Shown piece after piece: positions 1 to 9,159 of a DNA stretch of 38,550 nt (positions are counted from its first letter, which is position 1; each line of letters begins with the position of its first letter). Under the pieces are notes generated by a model. That model ran no database searches. It was not told the DNA's origin and saw only the letters and a list, made by a program, of their open reading frames with translations. A program made the translations under genes and the position numbers. This DNA comes from Okeania sp. SIO2B3 (GTDB lineage Bacteria > Cyanobacteriota > Cyanobacteriia > Cyanobacteriales > Microcoleaceae). The stretch is taken from NCBI RefSeq assembly GCF_010672525.1, contig NZ_JAAHGH010000076.1:1-38550 (forward strand), given 5' to 3'.

Positions 1-60
1 GGAGAAAATTGTATTGAAAAATACACGCAAGTGTGAGGACTGTAGACAAAATTCTTACTT

Positions 61-141
61 CCCCCTCTTCCCCCTCTTCCCCCTCTTCCCCCTCTTCCCC
101 CTCTTCCCCCTCTTCCCCCTCTTCCCCCTCTTCCCCCTCTT
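61..141. repeat. Short tandem repeat, 9 identical copies of a 9-mer
   Basis: Nine perfect copies of CCCCCTCTT lie in tandem. Read on the minus strand the unit is purine-rich (AAGAGGGGG) and sits about 100 bp downstream of the minus-strand acetyltransferase gene that ends at 243. Because the unit is 9 bp it keeps a frame open and gives an artificial Pro-Leu-Phe repeat, which I do not regard as a protein. The rest of positions 1-242 shows nothing recognisable. Confidence 0.95.
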
Positions 142-242
142 CCTACAAGGGTTTCAGGAGTTCCTTATAAGGGATAGGTTAAAACACGGGGGCTTTCAAC
201 GTCGCTTTTCGGTAAATATTGTGTATACTTAGAAACTTTTTC

Positions 243-815
243 TCATTCAATTTCTTTGATTACGTGACAGGGGTTCCCCACTGCAACAACATTTTCAGAA
301 ATATCTTTCGTCACCACGCTTCCAGCCCCAATAACTGTATTATTTCCAATCTTTAAACCAGGAAGAATGATACAACTGCCTCCGATCCAAACATTATCCC
401 CTATTTCAATGGGATAAGCCATTTCTTTACCTGCCATTCTTTCTGTAACGTTTATTGGATGAGTAGCAGTATAAATTTGTACATTAGGACCTAACTTTAC
501 ATTACTACCAATTTTCACAATATTGCAGTCAAGAATAACACAACCAAAGTTAGCATAAAAATTATCCCCAATTTGGATGTTATACCCATAGTCACATCTA
601 AAAGGAGATTCTATCCAACAATTTCGATCGGTTTGGAATAAATCTTTGATAATTTTGACCCTTTCTTCTTGACTAGCATCTGGAATACTATTCAATTTTT
701 GACATAAACCTTTAGCTCTTTGTCTATCTTTTAGTAGGTCTTGATCGAAGGCATGATAATATTGCCCGTTTAGCATTTTTTGCTTTTCTGTCATTTGATT
801 TTGGTTTGACTTCAT
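243..815 (-). CDS. Sugar O-acetyltransferase (maltose/galactoside acetyltransferase type)
   Basis: The 190-residue product fits the LacA/Maa/NodL branch of hexapeptide-repeat acetyltransferases, which move acetyl from acetyl-CoA to a sugar hydroxyl in the cytoplasm. Residues about 8-60 match the helical Mac domain found before the catalytic fold. Residues about 78-185 form the left-handed beta helix with repeated I-G-x-N units, for example IEIGDNVWIGG. The catalytic histidine is expected in TATHP, at H119. Length is normal for the family. The actual sugar cannot be read from the sequence. The gene stands alone; palindromic element A1 lies about 50 bp upstream of the start. Confidence 0.9.
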   Translation of the reverse strand: MKSNQNQMTEKQKMLNGQYYHAFDQDLLKDRQRAKGLCQKLNSIPDASQEERVKIIKDLFQTDRNCWIESPFRCDYGYNIQIGDNFYANFGCVILDCNIVKIGSNVKLGPNVQIYTATHPINVTERMAGKEMAYPIEIGDNVWIGGSCIILPGLKIGNNTVIGAGSVVTKDISENVVAVGNPCHVIKEIE

Positions 816-863
816 AACAGATATTAATACTTAGGAAGGAAGAAGAAGGAAGAAGGAAAAAAG

Positions 864-1012
864 GGCGTTGCTGAATTGAAGTATGAATGTGTGATTTTTT
901 GGTTCTGGTCAAGCCCCCGCGCATCCCCCAATTTGGGGCGAATTTTAGAGTTTTATTCCCCCCAATTTTGGGGGGCTAGGGGGGCAAAATAATACCCATA
1001 ATCAGCAACGCC
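864..1012. mobile_element. MITE-like element family A, copy A1
   Basis: A 149-bp element bounded by inverted ends GGCGTTGCTGA and TCAGCAACGCC. Inside is a long C-tract/G-tract palindrome (CCCCCAATTT / AATTTTGGGGG) that would fold into a stable hairpin. It is nearly the same sequence as copy A2 (14315-14462) in the opposite orientation. It encodes no transposase. The purine-rich runs on both sides (836-862 and 1013-1047, GAAGAAGGAAAA type) are part of the same 350-bp spacer between 816 and 1165. Confidence 0.85.
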
Positions 1013-1070
1013 GAAAAAAGAAGAAGGAAAAAAGAAGAAGGAAAAAGTGGATGGGGATAGTCAATGACCT

Positions 1071-1093
1071 CTTCAACCAACATTGAGATAAAT
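1071..1093. repeat. Fragment of IS-derived repeat E (end motif)
   Basis: The motif CTTCAACCAACATTGAGATA matches, with one change, the end shared by the two larger E repeats near 18235 and 22558. It appears to be an isolated terminal fragment. Confidence 0.5.
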
Positions 1094-1165
1094 TTATTTT
1101 GGGAATAGCAAATATAATGGGTTCCAGAAATACTTAATAAAGACAATATTACAGAAAATATAATT

Positions 1166-1987
1166 ATGGTCTCATCATTACCGCTAAATTTTCAAGTCAA
1201 AGGAGAAGGTTTTCCCATTCTTTGCCTCCACGGACATCCAGGTTCAGGGGAATGTATGTCAGTCTTTACTAATTCCCTCTGCCAAAACTTTCAAACTATT
1301 GCTCCTGACTTAAGAGGTTATGGCAAAAGTTATACGAAAAAAGACTTTGAGATTACTCAACATTTAGTAGATTTAGAAACACTGCTAGATCAACTTCAGA
1401 TACCCAAATATTTGATCTTAGGATGGTCGTTAGGTGGAATTATTGCGATGGAGTTAGCTCTAAAAAACCCAGAGAAAGTTGCAGGTCTAATTTTAATAGG
1501 TACCGCAGCACGACCTAGAGGTAATCATCCACCCATTACTTGGCAGGATAATCTTTATACTGGTTTAGCGGGGATTATAAATTGGTTTATGCCTGGATGG
1601 CAATGGAATATTGATACTTTTGGCAAGCGATCGCTATTTAGATATCTAATTCAACAACACACGCCTGCCACCTATAAATATTTAGCAAAAGAAGCCGTCC
1701 CTGCCTATTTACAAACTTCTAAATTTGCCACTCGAGCATTAAATCAAGCTTTAAGAAGTGGCTATAACAAATTGAGCTATCTGCCCCAAATTCAATGTCC
1801 TTGCTTAGTCTTAGCTGGAGATAGCGATCGCCATATTACTCCTGAGTCGAGTCAAGAAACAGCTCTACATCTCAATCATGCACATTGGCAATGCTATCCT
1901 AACACCGCTCATCTTTTTCCTTGGGAAATTCCTCAGCAAGTGCTAACAGATATTAAAAAATGGATGCAACTTCACCAAACAGATTAG
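1166..1987 (+). CDS. Alpha/beta hydrolase
   Basis: A 273-residue alpha/beta-hydrolase-fold protein, probably cytoplasmic, with no signal peptide. The oxyanion-hole motif HGHPGSG is at residues 22-28 and the nucleophile elbow GWSLGG places the catalytic serine at S88. The acid is probably in AGDSDRH (D219 or D221) and the histidine is H249 in NTAHLFPWE. A cap region rich in Trp and Tyr lies at about 115-195. Substrate is not predictable; esterase, haloperoxidase-like or C-C hydrolase activity are all possible. It is a single gene between two repeat-containing spacers, with no operon partner. Confidence 0.88.
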   Translation: MVSSLPLNFQVKGEGFPILCLHGHPGSGECMSVFTNSLCQNFQTIAPDLRGYGKSYTKKDFEITQHLVDLETLLDQLQIPKYLILGWSLGGIIAMELALKNPEKVAGLILIGTAARPRGNHPPITWQDNLYTGLAGIINWFMPGWQWNIDTFGKRSLFRYLIQQHTPATYKYLAKEAVPAYLQTSKFATRALNQALRSGYNKLSYLPQIQCPCLVLAGDSDRHITPESSQETALHLNHAHWQCYPNTAHLFPWEIPQQVLTDIKKWMQLHQTD

Positions 1988-2056
1988 AAATTCTTGTACA
2001 AATCAATTAAAAGTCAAAACTCAAAAAAATTGATAATTTCCTAATAATAATTTATC

Positions 2057-2216
2057 GGCATTGCTGAAAATAGATATGAAGGCTGAAATCAAAGTAAATC
2101 AAGAGTTATTAATCAGCTTTACTATCTTTCTATCTACTATCAAACAAATAGTAATTTAGTATCTATAACTTTTATCGACTAATGACTTCAATGTTATACT
2201 ATTATTCAGCAACACC
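2057..2216. mobile_element. MITE-like element family A, copy A4 (divergent)
   Basis: Ends GGCATTGCTGA and TCAGCAACACC match the inverted ends of A1-A3, and the left end continues into the TATGA motif typical of the family. The interior is AT-rich and unrelated to A1. The right end lies 22 bp beyond the stop codon of the DUF1816 gene. Confidence 0.65.
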
Positions 2217-2238
2217 ATTTATCTTCAAATTTGATAAT

Positions 2239-2532
2239 TTAAAAGGATAAGGTTTGGGGACTAAAACCAGAACTTACTACTCTTGTATCCCTACTATTTT
2301 CCAATTCATCATAAATAGTTAACTCCATAGGTTTAGACTGCTCAATAGACACCTCAATACCCTGAGAACCTTCATTTTGTAAATCTTCTATATAGCCATC
2401 CTCAGCAGCTTTTGCTTCTTCATATTTCAAAAAAGGTCCAAAATAATAAGTGCAATGAGGGTTAGCAGTAAAAATTTTAACCCACCAATCAAGACCAGAG
2501 AAGTTTAGTAAGTTTACCAATGTTTCTTTCAT
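2239..2532 (-). CDS. DUF1816 domain protein
   Basis: A 97-residue acidic protein that I recognise as DUF1816, a small cyanobacterial family of unknown function. The diagnostic core is at residues about 15-62: WWVKI, then CTYYFGPF, then an A-x-x-GYIEDLQNEG stretch. No signal peptide, membrane segment or catalytic motif is visible. The tail after residue 70 is variable. The neighbouring spacers (1988-2238 and 2533-2839) separate it from other genes, so it is probably transcribed alone. In the 307-bp upstream spacer I see only AT-rich sequence. Confidence 0.85.
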   Translation of the reverse strand: MKETLVNLLNFSGLDWWVKIFTANPHCTYYFGPFLKYEEAKAAEDGYIEDLQNEGSQGIEVSIEQSKPMELTIYDELENSRDTRVVSSGFSPQTLSF

Positions 2533-2839
2533 ACTATGTTAATTATCGTTGTATTAGTAGTTGCTTTTGAAGTTACTGATTCTCACATTTACCAATATTT
2601 GTGACTTTACTAGCAAAAGTTCTAAACAAACTATCAGGAAAAATTTGAATCGATAACTAAACGATACAAATTATCAAGAGTGTTTATTATAGTGAACCGG
2701 GAGTTTCAAAATCTATCTCGTTGGTAGTAACGAAGTAGCTTATAGAAAACTGTTTTACCCATGTTAAGCTATAGTTTTCCTCTCTATTTTGTTATACTAC
2801 GCAATTTCTATTTTTTCAATTATATTTTTATATTTTTCA

Positions 2840-3703
2840 CTACATACGCAAACTTTTTGACCAGCGTTGTCTATGGATCTCATAAAGGGCCATACCAGTT
2901 GCTACTGATACATTGAGACTAGGTGTATTTCCTGACATTGGTATAGATACTAAGGCATCACAATTTTTTTGGATGAGAAGGCTTAAACCCTCTGCTTCAC
3001 TACCAATAACTAAAACAATAGCTCCTGTAAACTTTACGGTATGAATAAGCTCCCCATTGTCAGCGACAGTACCATATATCCAAAATCCCTCTTTCTTCAA
3101 TTCTTCCAAAGCGCGACTCAAATTAATCACTCTAGCTACCGGAAAATTTTCCAAAGCTCCTGCGGCAACTTTTGTTACAGTCGAAGTTATTCCTACTGCT
3201 CGTCTTTGTGGAATAATTAAACCTTGTACTCCCATAGCTTCTGCCGTTCTAATAATGGCTCCTAAATTATGGGGATCGTTGAGACCATCAGCTACTAGCA
3301 ATATAGGTTGCTCGGTTTTAGATTTAGCTTGAGAAATTAGTTCGTCAAGCTCTTTGTATTCGTAAGGAGATATTTGAGCAGCAATACCCTGATGATTTTT
3401 TCTGTGGGTAATTTGATCTAGGCGTCTATCGTCTACTTCATCTATGATCGTACCTCTGGCTTTAGCCTCATTGAGCAATGTATGAAATCTAGGATCGTAT
3501 CTTAGTGGCGGAATAACCCAGATGCGGTTTAAGGAACGCTCACTTTTGAGAGCTGCTTGTACAGTATGTCGTCCATAGATTAGATCGTCATCTTCGCTTG
3601 TATTCTCTGAACGATCGTTGTTTGACTGCTTACTTTTGAGTTTAATTGATTTCTGTTTTTGGGGTTTGTCTTGATAGTTAAATTTTGAAGGTTTTATAGG
3701 CAT
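2840..3703 (-). CDS. rlmB: 23S rRNA 2'-O-ribose methyltransferase, RlmB/TrmH group 3
   Basis: A 287-residue SPOUT-class methyltransferase. RlmB methylates the ribose of a guanosine in the peptidyl-transferase loop of 23S rRNA (G2251 in E. coli) using S-adenosylmethionine. Residues about 41-112 form the L30e-like substrate-binding domain, starting at [12 protein letters not shown]. The trefoil-knot motifs are clear: motif 1 [16 protein letters not shown] (143-158), motif 2 VIGSEAEGL (232-240) and motif 3 [15 protein letters not shown] (254-268). The first 40 residues are a basic, Gln/Ser/Lys-rich extension, common in cyanobacterial and plastid members. The gene for Mini-RNase III lies upstream on the same strand, a pairing also known in Bacillus, which supports the rRNA-maturation role. 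Confidence 0.92.
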   Translation of the reverse strand: MPIKPSKFNYQDKPQKQKSIKLKSKQSNNDRSENTSEDDDLIYGRHTVQAALKSERSLNRIWVIPPLRYDPRFHTLLNEAKARGTIIDEVDDRRLDQITHRKNHQGIAAQISPYEYKELDELISQAKSKTEQPILLVADGLNDPHNLGAIIRTAEAMGVQGLIIPQRRAVGITSTVTKVAAGALENFPVARVINLSRALEELKKEGFWIYGTVADNGELIHTVKFTGAIVLVIGSEAEGLSLLIQKNCDALVSIPMSGNTPSLNVSVATGMALYEIHRQRWSKSLRM

Positions 3704-3848
3704 AGCTTATATCAAATCTAGTTTTATTTGTAATTGAAAGAGGGGCCTATACCAGAAGACCCTCGGTAATATTAAGTATCTGTGCAAATGCAAAATTAAT
3801 TTAACATCTGTTAAGTAGGGAGTAAAAACTACTTTAAATACTAATTTT

Positions 3849-3989
3849 TAATAGACATCTCCAATAATAAAAAATCAAATCAATTATTGCATTAGATAAA
3901 TCAATTCTTTCCTTCTACGACCTACGGACTTTGCATGGAACGTCCCTAACCACTACTCCCTACTTACTTGTTTTTGGAGATGTCTAATA
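3849..3989. mobile_element. MITE-like element family G, copy G1
   Basis: A 141-bp element with inverted ends TAATAGACATCTCC and GGAGATGTCTAATA. It fills much of the 323-bp spacer between rlmB and the Mini-RNase III gene and so separates an otherwise plausible rRNA-processing pair. Related copies lie at 7631, 27196, 29050, 37285 and 37757; an isolated end lies at 34118. Confidence 0.85.
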
Positions 3990-4026
3990 GAGTTTAAGTC
4001 CCCTGTGAAATTAACCTTTTTAACCT

Positions 4027-4419
4027 TTAATCTAATTCTATGTAGCCTAGTAATTGATTTAATCGTTGAGGATCTGTTAAATATAAGTACCCAATTAAAG
4101 CTTCTAAACTGGTAGCCTGTTGATAAACTTCTGGGTCTAATCTTTTAGGTTTCCGAAAAGCAGCGTTGCGCCCTCGCTTCAGAATATCTAACTCTAAACT
4201 GGTAAGATGAGGTTTTAAATTATGTAAATGATGAGCTTGACTTTCTGCCCTAACTTGGGCTACCACCAGTTGATGATAAGACCGCGATCGCTTGGCTGGT
4301 ATTAAGTAGTAGCTCCGAATAAACAATTCATAAATAGCATCCCCCAGATATGCCCAAGATGAGGGTGTAGTTTTTTGAATTTCTGTTGGTGTTAGCGCGA
4401 CAAGGTTTAAATGTTGCAA
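4027..4419 (-). CDS. mrnC: Mini-ribonuclease III (TTG start)
   Basis: The 130-residue protein is a stand-alone RNase III catalytic domain without a double-stranded-RNA-binding domain, the definition of Mini-III, which matures 23S rRNA ends in Bacillus. The signature SWAYLGDAIYELFIR covers residues 21-35, with metal-binding acids D27 and E31; the second acidic site is E106 in SLEALIGYLYL. RGRNA (82-86) is also family-typical. The initiation codon is TTG. It is supported by GAGGAG at 4430-4435, 10 nt upstream, and no ATG exists before the conserved core. The gene is followed on the same strand by rlmB. Confidence 0.92.
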   Translation of the reverse strand: MQHLNLVALTPTEIQKTTPSSWAYLGDAIYELFIRSYYLIPAKRSRSYHQLVVAQVRAESQAHHLHNLKPHLTSLELDILKRGRNAAFRKPKRLDPEVYQQATSLEALIGYLYLTDPQRLNQLLGYIELD

Positions 4420-4429
4420 ACCGATCGTT

Positions 4430-4435
4430 CTCCTC
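4430..4435 (-). promoter_or_regulatory. Ribosome binding site supporting the TTG start of mrnC
   Basis: GAGGAG on the minus strand, 10 nt before the TTG at 4419. It decides the start because no ATG or GTG is available near the conserved N-terminus. Confidence 0.7.
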
Positions 4436-4721
4436 GTTAGCCCAGCCTTTCTATTCGATTCAATATCGATCGTAACTTAAGTTTAGGTTTCAATTTACCA
4501 ATACAGGCCAAATTTTGTTGTCACAATGTTTCTCATTTTTTCCCATACTTACAATTATTCTAAGTACCAATTTTTTTCTCATAATTTTGATAAATACCAA
4601 AATAATTGAGTCGCGCCACCCAGCTTTTTCAGGTGAAATGTTTTTAGAGGCTTGCTCAAATTCCCGTTACAAAAACAACTTCTGACTTCTGACGCGCGTT
4701 AACTCGATCAGGCTTGACCAA

Positions 4722-4754
4722 CTCCCGTCTAGCCCTTTGTTTTTTTGACGGGAG
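4722..4754. other. Inverted repeat, possible terminator of the STAS gene
   Basis: CTCCCGTC and GACGGGAG form a perfect 8-bp stem with a 17-nt loop. It lies 47 bp past the stop of the STAS gene, in the 381-bp spacer 4420-4800. No run of T follows the stem on the minus strand, so a classical intrinsic terminator is doubtful. Nothing else is recognisable in this spacer. Confidence 0.4.
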
Positions 4755-4800
4755 ATAGCATTTATAGCTATATTCAACAGTCGGTCATTGCCTGGCCTTG

Positions 4801-5178
4801 TCAAGATTTCTTGACATTCTCTATAGCTTCATCTAATGAAGACCGTAAGGACAAAAATTTCTCTAAACGAACCAATTTAACAGTTTGATTTACACGGGCA
4901 TTGGAGATTATTTGCAACGTACCTTCTTCATATTGTTTGGTATGCTTTACCAGTTGTACGAGTGCTCCTAACCCAGAGCTATCAACAAAGTCTATTTTGG
5001 ACAAATCCAAAATAATATTTTTTGGCCCTTGATCGATTTTTGTCTTCAGTGTTTTGTTAAAAGTACCTTCTGAGAAGGCATCTAGTAACCCTGTTAGGCG
5101 GAATAGCTGGTAGTTATCCCTCTCTTCATGAGTGCATCTCAGGCTAACAGTCAGGGCTAATGGCTTAGGCTCAGGAAT
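4801..5178 (-). CDS. STAS-domain protein (anti-sigma factor antagonist type), apparent ATT start
   Basis: Reading the frame upstream of the first TTG (5010) gives a complete STAS domain of about 125 residues. The TTG at 5010 falls inside the fold, so it cannot be the true start. STAS proteins of the SpoIIAA type bind anti-sigma kinases and are switched by phosphorylation of a conserved serine; here that motif is DFVDSSGLGAL. Beta strands LALTVSL and NYQLFRLTG precede it. An in-frame TAG stands at 5188-5190, and only GTT and ATT lie between it and the conserved domain. AGGAGG at 5184-5189 is 5 nt before ATT at 5178, so I chose ATT. A role in a partner-switching pathway is inferred; no kinase or phosphatase is adjacent. 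Confidence 0.85.
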   Translation of the reverse strand: MPEPKPLALTVSLRCTHEERDNYQLFRLTGLLDAFSEGTFNKTLKTKIDQGPKNIILDLSKIDFVDSSGLGALVQLVKHTKQYEEGTLQIISNARVNQTVKLVRLEKFLSLRSSLDEAIENVKKS

Positions 5179-5183
5179 AACAC

Positions 5184-5189
5184 CCTCCT
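5184..5189 (-). promoter_or_regulatory. Consensus ribosome binding site for the ATT-initiated STAS gene
   Basis: A perfect AGGAGG on the minus strand, 5 nt before ATT at 5176-5178. The same sequence overlaps the in-frame TAG at 5188-5190, so the coding region cannot begin further upstream. Confidence 0.75.
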
Positions 5190-5301
5190 AGCTTGATTTT
5201 GTATAAGTCGAACATAGATTATACTTTTTTTTGTAAAATTTGTCTACTCCTACAGATAACTTAATTTTGAAAGACAAATAATGCAAAAATTGTATAATTT
5301 A

Positions 5302-5392
5302 GCAGGACTTACACAACTGCACTAAATATATTGGTTAATTCCGCAATAATCACCAAATAATACACTATATGTAGAGGTACTGCGTAAATCCT
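5302..5392. mobile_element. MITE-like element family H, copy H1
   Basis: The ends GCAGGACTTAC and TGCGTAAATCCT are inverted copies and match the better-preserved H3 at 34292. It lies between carA and the STAS gene. Confidence 0.65.
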
Positions 5393-5437
5393 CATGTAAG
5401 TAAGGAATACACAAAATTTGCAGGCAAAATCCTACTT

Positions 5438-6592
5438 TTATTTTGAGGTTTTAGCTTTCCGCTCATCTTGCATTACCTGGACAAAACGTTCAAATAAGTA
5501 ATCAGCATCGTGGGGACCGGGGCTGGCTTCAGGGTGGTATTGTACTGAGAACAAAGGTAAAGATTTATGTCGTAAACCGGCAACAGTTTGGTCATTCAAG
5601 TTAAGATGTGTAATTTCTACCTCAGTCGCTAAAGAATCTGGATTAATTGCAAATCCATGATTTTGACTTGTAATCTCCACTTGTTGCTGCAAACCTGCTG
5701 GCTGATTGAGACCACGGTGGCCAAACTTTAATTTGAAAGTGTCGGCTCCCAAAGCAAGACCGAGAACTTGGTGTCCCATACAAATGCCAAAAACAGGTTT
5801 AGATGATTTGAGTAATTCTTTAGTAGTCTCAATACCTTCGTTAACAGCAGCTGGGTCTCCTGGACCATTGGAAAGGAAAATACCATCAGGGTTATACTTG
5901 AGAATTTCTTCTGGTGGCGTATTAGCAGGAACAACTACAACTCGACAACCATAGCTAGCTAAACGTCTGAGGATATTTTTTTTCACTCCAAAGTCAATGG
6001 CCACTACTGTATACTGTTCTCCACTGTAACCAGAAACAGAAGTATTAAACTCCCAAGCTGCATTAGTAGGTTCAGACCATTGATAAACTTCTTTAGTTGT
6101 TACTTCTTGAACTAAATTCAATCCTGCCATACTAGGTGCAGACTGAACTTGTTGTAGCAATTCAGTTGGGTCTAGAATTTCTGTAGAAATTGCCCCATTC
6201 ATTGCCCCTAAAGTCCGAATTTTTTTGGTCAAAGCACGGGTATCTATACCATAAATCCCAGGAATTTTATGTTCTTGAAGATACTCTGACAAAGACTGAG
6301 TAGAGCGCCAGTTACTAGGACGTGGACAAATATTACGAGCGATCGCACCCTTTATTTGTGGCTCATTGGACTCTTCATCTTCAGGATTGACCCCTGTATT
6401 TCCCAACTCTGGGTAAGTGAAAGTAACAATTTGCCCACAATAACTTGGGTCTGTGAGAACTTCCTGATAACCAGTCATTCCTGTATTAAATACCACTTCT
6501 CCAATAGTGGTTCCAGGGGCACCAAAAGAAAAGCCTTGGTAAGTAGTTCCATCTGCTAGTACCAGTAATGCAGGTTGAGCTGAGATTGACAT
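5438..6592 (-). CDS. carA: Carbamoyl-phosphate synthase small (glutaminase) subunit
   Basis: The 384-residue protein hydrolyses glutamine and passes ammonia to CarB for carbamoyl phosphate, used in pyrimidine and arginine synthesis. Residues about 6-140 are the CPSase small-chain domain ([24 protein letters not shown]). Residues about 193-375 are a class I glutamine amidotransferase: SNGPGDP oxyanion region at 241-247, nucleophile C271 in [10 protein letters not shown], and H353 and E355 in [12 protein letters not shown]. Catalytic residues and length are complete. carB is not in the window, as is usual in cyanobacteria. Confidence 0.97.
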   Translation of the reverse strand: MSISAQPALLVLADGTTYQGFSFGAPGTTIGEVVFNTGMTGYQEVLTDPSYCGQIVTFTYPELGNTGVNPEDEESNEPQIKGAIARNICPRPSNWRSTQSLSEYLQEHKIPGIYGIDTRALTKKIRTLGAMNGAISTEILDPTELLQQVQSAPSMAGLNLVQEVTTKEVYQWSEPTNAAWEFNTSVSGYSGEQYTVVAIDFGVKKNILRRLASYGCRVVVVPANTPPEEILKYNPDGIFLSNGPGDPAAVNEGIETTKELLKSSKPVFGICMGHQVLGLALGADTFKLKFGHRGLNQPAGLQQQVEITSQNHGFAINPDSLATEVEITHLNLNDQTVAGLRHKSLPLFSVQYHPEASPGPHDADYLFERFVQVMQDERKAKTSK

Positions 6593-6790
6593 TTTAATTC
6601 CTCTAAATTAATTAGTATTTAAAGATAGGCTGAATATCTACTTAGGTTATAGAGAGTATATTTAAGTTAACAAAAAATGTAGTAGTAATAAGTACAGATT
6701 ACACTCACTATTCAAATAAGATAAAATTAACTTAAGCCTTTAAATATTACAGTAGATAAATAGTTAAAATTATTAAAAAATTTAGTAATT

Positions 6791-7471
6791 ATGATCGAAA
6801 ATTATTCACTGCACAAATCTAATAATAAAAGTCAAGTAAAGCAGATGAAATCAGAGACTGAAAAAAAACAACAGGTCAAAACAATATTTGGGCAAATACC
6901 ATCAATATTGCTGACAACATTACTTTCTATAACAGGATTTGGTCTTGGTTATACTGCAGGTGCGATCGCCCAAGAATATCCAGGATGTTTTCTGCTTGAT
7001 GAATTTGGAAATAGGAGAGACTTAACAATATCAGTTTGTGGTTTGTTTCCAGAAGAGTTACCAGAAGAGGTATCAACTTCTAGTACCACAGAAGGAATAT
7101 ACGAAATTCCGATTAAAAGTCGTCGGGGTGGTACTCCTGTAATTGATGTTACTTTTAATGGTAATCAAACTTATGAAATGATCCTAGATACTGGTGCTAG
7201 TTCTACTTTAATTACTCAAGAAATGGCAACAGCTTTGAACGTTTTGCCTTTTGAGCAAAGAACTTTTACTTTAGCTGATGGTAAAAATGTAGAACTAGGA
7301 GTTGGTATCGTCAGTTCTATTTCTGCTGGAGGTTTAACAATTAACCAGTTTAATGTTGCTGTTGCTCCAGCAGATAAAGAAAAGGGTTTGCTAGGACAAA
7401 ACTTTTTTGGTAGTTATGATATGACAATTAAGGAAAATGTAGTAGAGTTGCGGGCACGTTCTAATAGTTAG
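6791..7471 (+). CDS. Exported retropepsin-like aspartic protease
   Basis: A 226-residue protein with a hydrophobic segment at about 36-58 ending in AGAIA/QE, which could be a signal peptide or an uncleaved anchor. The domain at about 102-222 is a single-lobe clan AA protease: the active-site motif is MILDTGASSTLIT, catalytic D133, and the family's second motif is GLLGQNFFG. Single-lobe enzymes act as dimers, so a dimer outside the cytoplasmic membrane is likely. A second ATG at residue 19 is an alternative start; neither has a strong ribosome site. The stop codon TAG (7469-7471) is also the first triplet of repeat N1. Confidence 0.85.
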   Translation: MIENYSLHKSNNKSQVKQMKSETEKKQQVKTIFGQIPSILLTTLLSITGFGLGYTAGAIAQEYPGCFLLDEFGNRRDLTISVCGLFPEELPEEVSTSSTTEGIYEIPIKSRRGGTPVIDVTFNGNQTYEMILDTGASSTLITQEMATALNVLPFEQRTFTLADGKNVELGVGIVSSISAGGLTINQFNVAVAPADKEKGLLGQNFFGSYDMTIKENVVELRARSNS

Positions 7472-7500
7472 GGTTTGCTTATGGAAAGTCTTTTTGTTGA
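7469..7500 (+). repeat. Repeat family N end (N1), overlaps the protease stop codon
   Basis: TAGGGTTTGCTTATGGAAAG matches, with small differences, the segment beginning at 32031 and, inverted, that ending at 32660. Its first three bases are the stop of the aspartic protease. Purine-rich tandem GTGGGAA/GTATGGGAA-like repeats follow at about 7509-7550. Confidence 0.6.
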
Positions 7501-7630
7501 GGTAGATAGTGGGGGAGTGGGAAGTGTGGGAAGTATGGGAAGTGTGGGAAGAGGCAGGGCTGTTTCAAAGTATAGAATATTCAAGATTTAGGAAGAACAG
7601 GAGATTGGGGTATAGTAGAAAAGAGATGTC

Positions 7631-7747
7631 TAATAGATATCTCCAAAAATCAAAAATCAAATCAATTCTTATCCATAAATTATCAATTATTCTTCCCTGT
7701 TCCCTGTTCCCTGTTCCCTGTTCCCTGTTCTCTTGAGATGTCTAATG
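7631..7747. mobile_element. MITE-like element family G, copy G2, with internal 7-mer repeat
   Basis: Inverted ends TAATAGATATCTCC and GAGATGTCTAAT enclose an AT-rich stretch and five perfect copies of CCCTGTT (7695-7729). The right end contains the stop codon of trpD (TAG, read on the minus strand at 7742-7744). Together with N1 it occupies nearly the whole spacer between the convergent protease and trpD genes. Confidence 0.8.
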
Positions 7748-8848
7748 ATTTAAGAACTTAACTAACTGCTCTAATTTCAACCAAGCTGCCCCACTCTGGA
7801 GAATATCTTTAGCTTTAGCAATACCTTCTGCATGAGCTTCTAGTGGTACAACACCTGCTACTTGTAGTGCCAGAGAACTATTCAGAGCAACTACATCTGT
7901 CTGTGCAGAAGTGCCCTTACCTTGGAGAACATTCTGCAAAATTTCAGCATTTTTTTCTACCTCTCCTCCCTGTAAGGCACTTATGGGAGCAAAATTTAAT
8001 CCTAAATCTTGGGGGTTAACGGTTGTCATTCGTACCTCTCCATTAGATAAAATAGCTAGGTCGGTAATGTCGCCCAAACCAGCTTCATCTAGTTTTTCTC
8101 TACCGTGGAGAACGATCGCCGATCCTACCCCTAATATTCCTAAAGCTTGAGCTATAGTTTCTACTAGATGAGAATTAAACACTCCGATGACTTGACCTTG
8201 AGGACGTAAAGGGTTAACTAAAGGACCTAAAAGATTAAACACAGTTCGTACTTTTAAAGTGCGACGTAGAGGAACTACAGATTTCATTGCTGGGTGCCAA
8301 CCTGGTGCAAACAGAAAAGTTACGCCTACTTCCGATACTGCGGATATTACTTTTTCGGTGGGAGCGCTCAAACGTATTCCCAATGCTTCCAATACATCAG
8401 CAGAACCAACTTTACCAGAAGCAGAACGGTTTCCATGTTTAGCTACTGGCACTCCGGCCGCAGCTACGACAAAAGCAACAGCAGTAGAAATATTGAATGT
8501 TGAAGCTCCATCTCCACCAGTACCACAAGTATCAATAACTGGATATTTGGAGTTGGTGATGGGAACAGAGCGATCGCCATCTTCTTTTGTCAAGGATAAA
8601 GACTGTAATACTTTTGCCATACCTGCTAATTCTTCCGCAGATACACCTTTAGCTTGCAGGGCAGCTAAAATTGCTCCTGATAGAACAGGTGGAATTTCTT
8701 CTTGCAGCCATCCTTGCATTAAATTCGATGCTTGAGATGAAGATAAAGATTGGCCATCAAGTAACTGTTGTAATAAGCTCGGCCATTCATTAGTAGAAGA
8801 TTTAATCATTGATGTACCTTGTTGATTTTGAGAAATAGTACCAGTCAT
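7742..8848 (-). CDS. trpD: Anthranilate phosphoribosyltransferase
   Basis: The enzyme joins anthranilate to PRPP in the second step of tryptophan synthesis. At 368 residues it is slightly longer than usual because of about 20 N-terminal residues; a second ATG at residue 14 with AAGG upstream may be the true start. The helical N-domain covers about 24-95. The PRPP loop is [18 protein letters not shown] (106-123), KHGNRS is at 137-142, and the metal-binding DE pair is about 254-255. It is not beside other trp genes. Its stop codon lies inside the terminal repeat of element G2. The 311-bp upstream spacer (8849-9159), shared with the divergent histidine kinase, is AT-rich and shows nothing I can name. 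Confidence 0.96.
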   Translation of the reverse strand: MTGTISQNQQGTSMIKSSTNEWPSLLQQLLDGQSLSSSQASNLMQGWLQEEIPPVLSGAILAALQAKGVSAEELAGMAKVLQSLSLTKEDGDRSVPITNSKYPVIDTCGTGGDGASTFNISTAVAFVVAAAGVPVAKHGNRSASGKVGSADVLEALGIRLSAPTEKVISAVSEVGVTFLFAPGWHPAMKSVVPLRRTLKVRTVFNLLGPLVNPLRPQGQVIGVFNSHLVETIAQALGILGVGSAIVLHGREKLDEAGLGDITDLAILSNGEVRMTTVNPQDLGLNFAPISALQGGEVEKNAEILQNVLQGKGTSAQTDVVALNSSLALQVAGVVPLEAHAEGIAKAKDILQSGAAWLKLEQLVKFLNH

Positions 8849-9159
8849 ACCTAAAAGTAAATATACATTTTTCCACTATCTAATTATCTTACGTTTATCT
8901 TGATATATATATCTTTGAAAAGAATATTTTACACAATTAAACATAAGTCTATAAAAAAAAGCCAAAAGTCAAATGCACTTATTTCCAACTTTACTCTGTA
9001 GTAATTTGATTTTTAAGATAATGGTCACATATTTAAGCCAAAAAGTTATAAATATGTCAAAATATATAATAACTAAAAGGGTGCATTGATTCAATAATAA
9101 ACTTCTTCAGTAGGTAAAAATAGTTACATACAAGGATAAATCTGGAACGGGAAAATTGA

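Noticed and set aside
61-141. Possible CRISPR array
   Set aside because: The units are 9 bp, directly adjacent and without spacers.
14-232. 72-codon open frame with a Pro-Leu-Phe repeat
   Set aside because: It is the translation of a 9-bp tandem DNA repeat and has no other protein-like feature.
4801-5010. STAS gene starting at TTG 5010
   Set aside because: This start would cut the domain in half; conserved STAS sequence continues upstream in frame.
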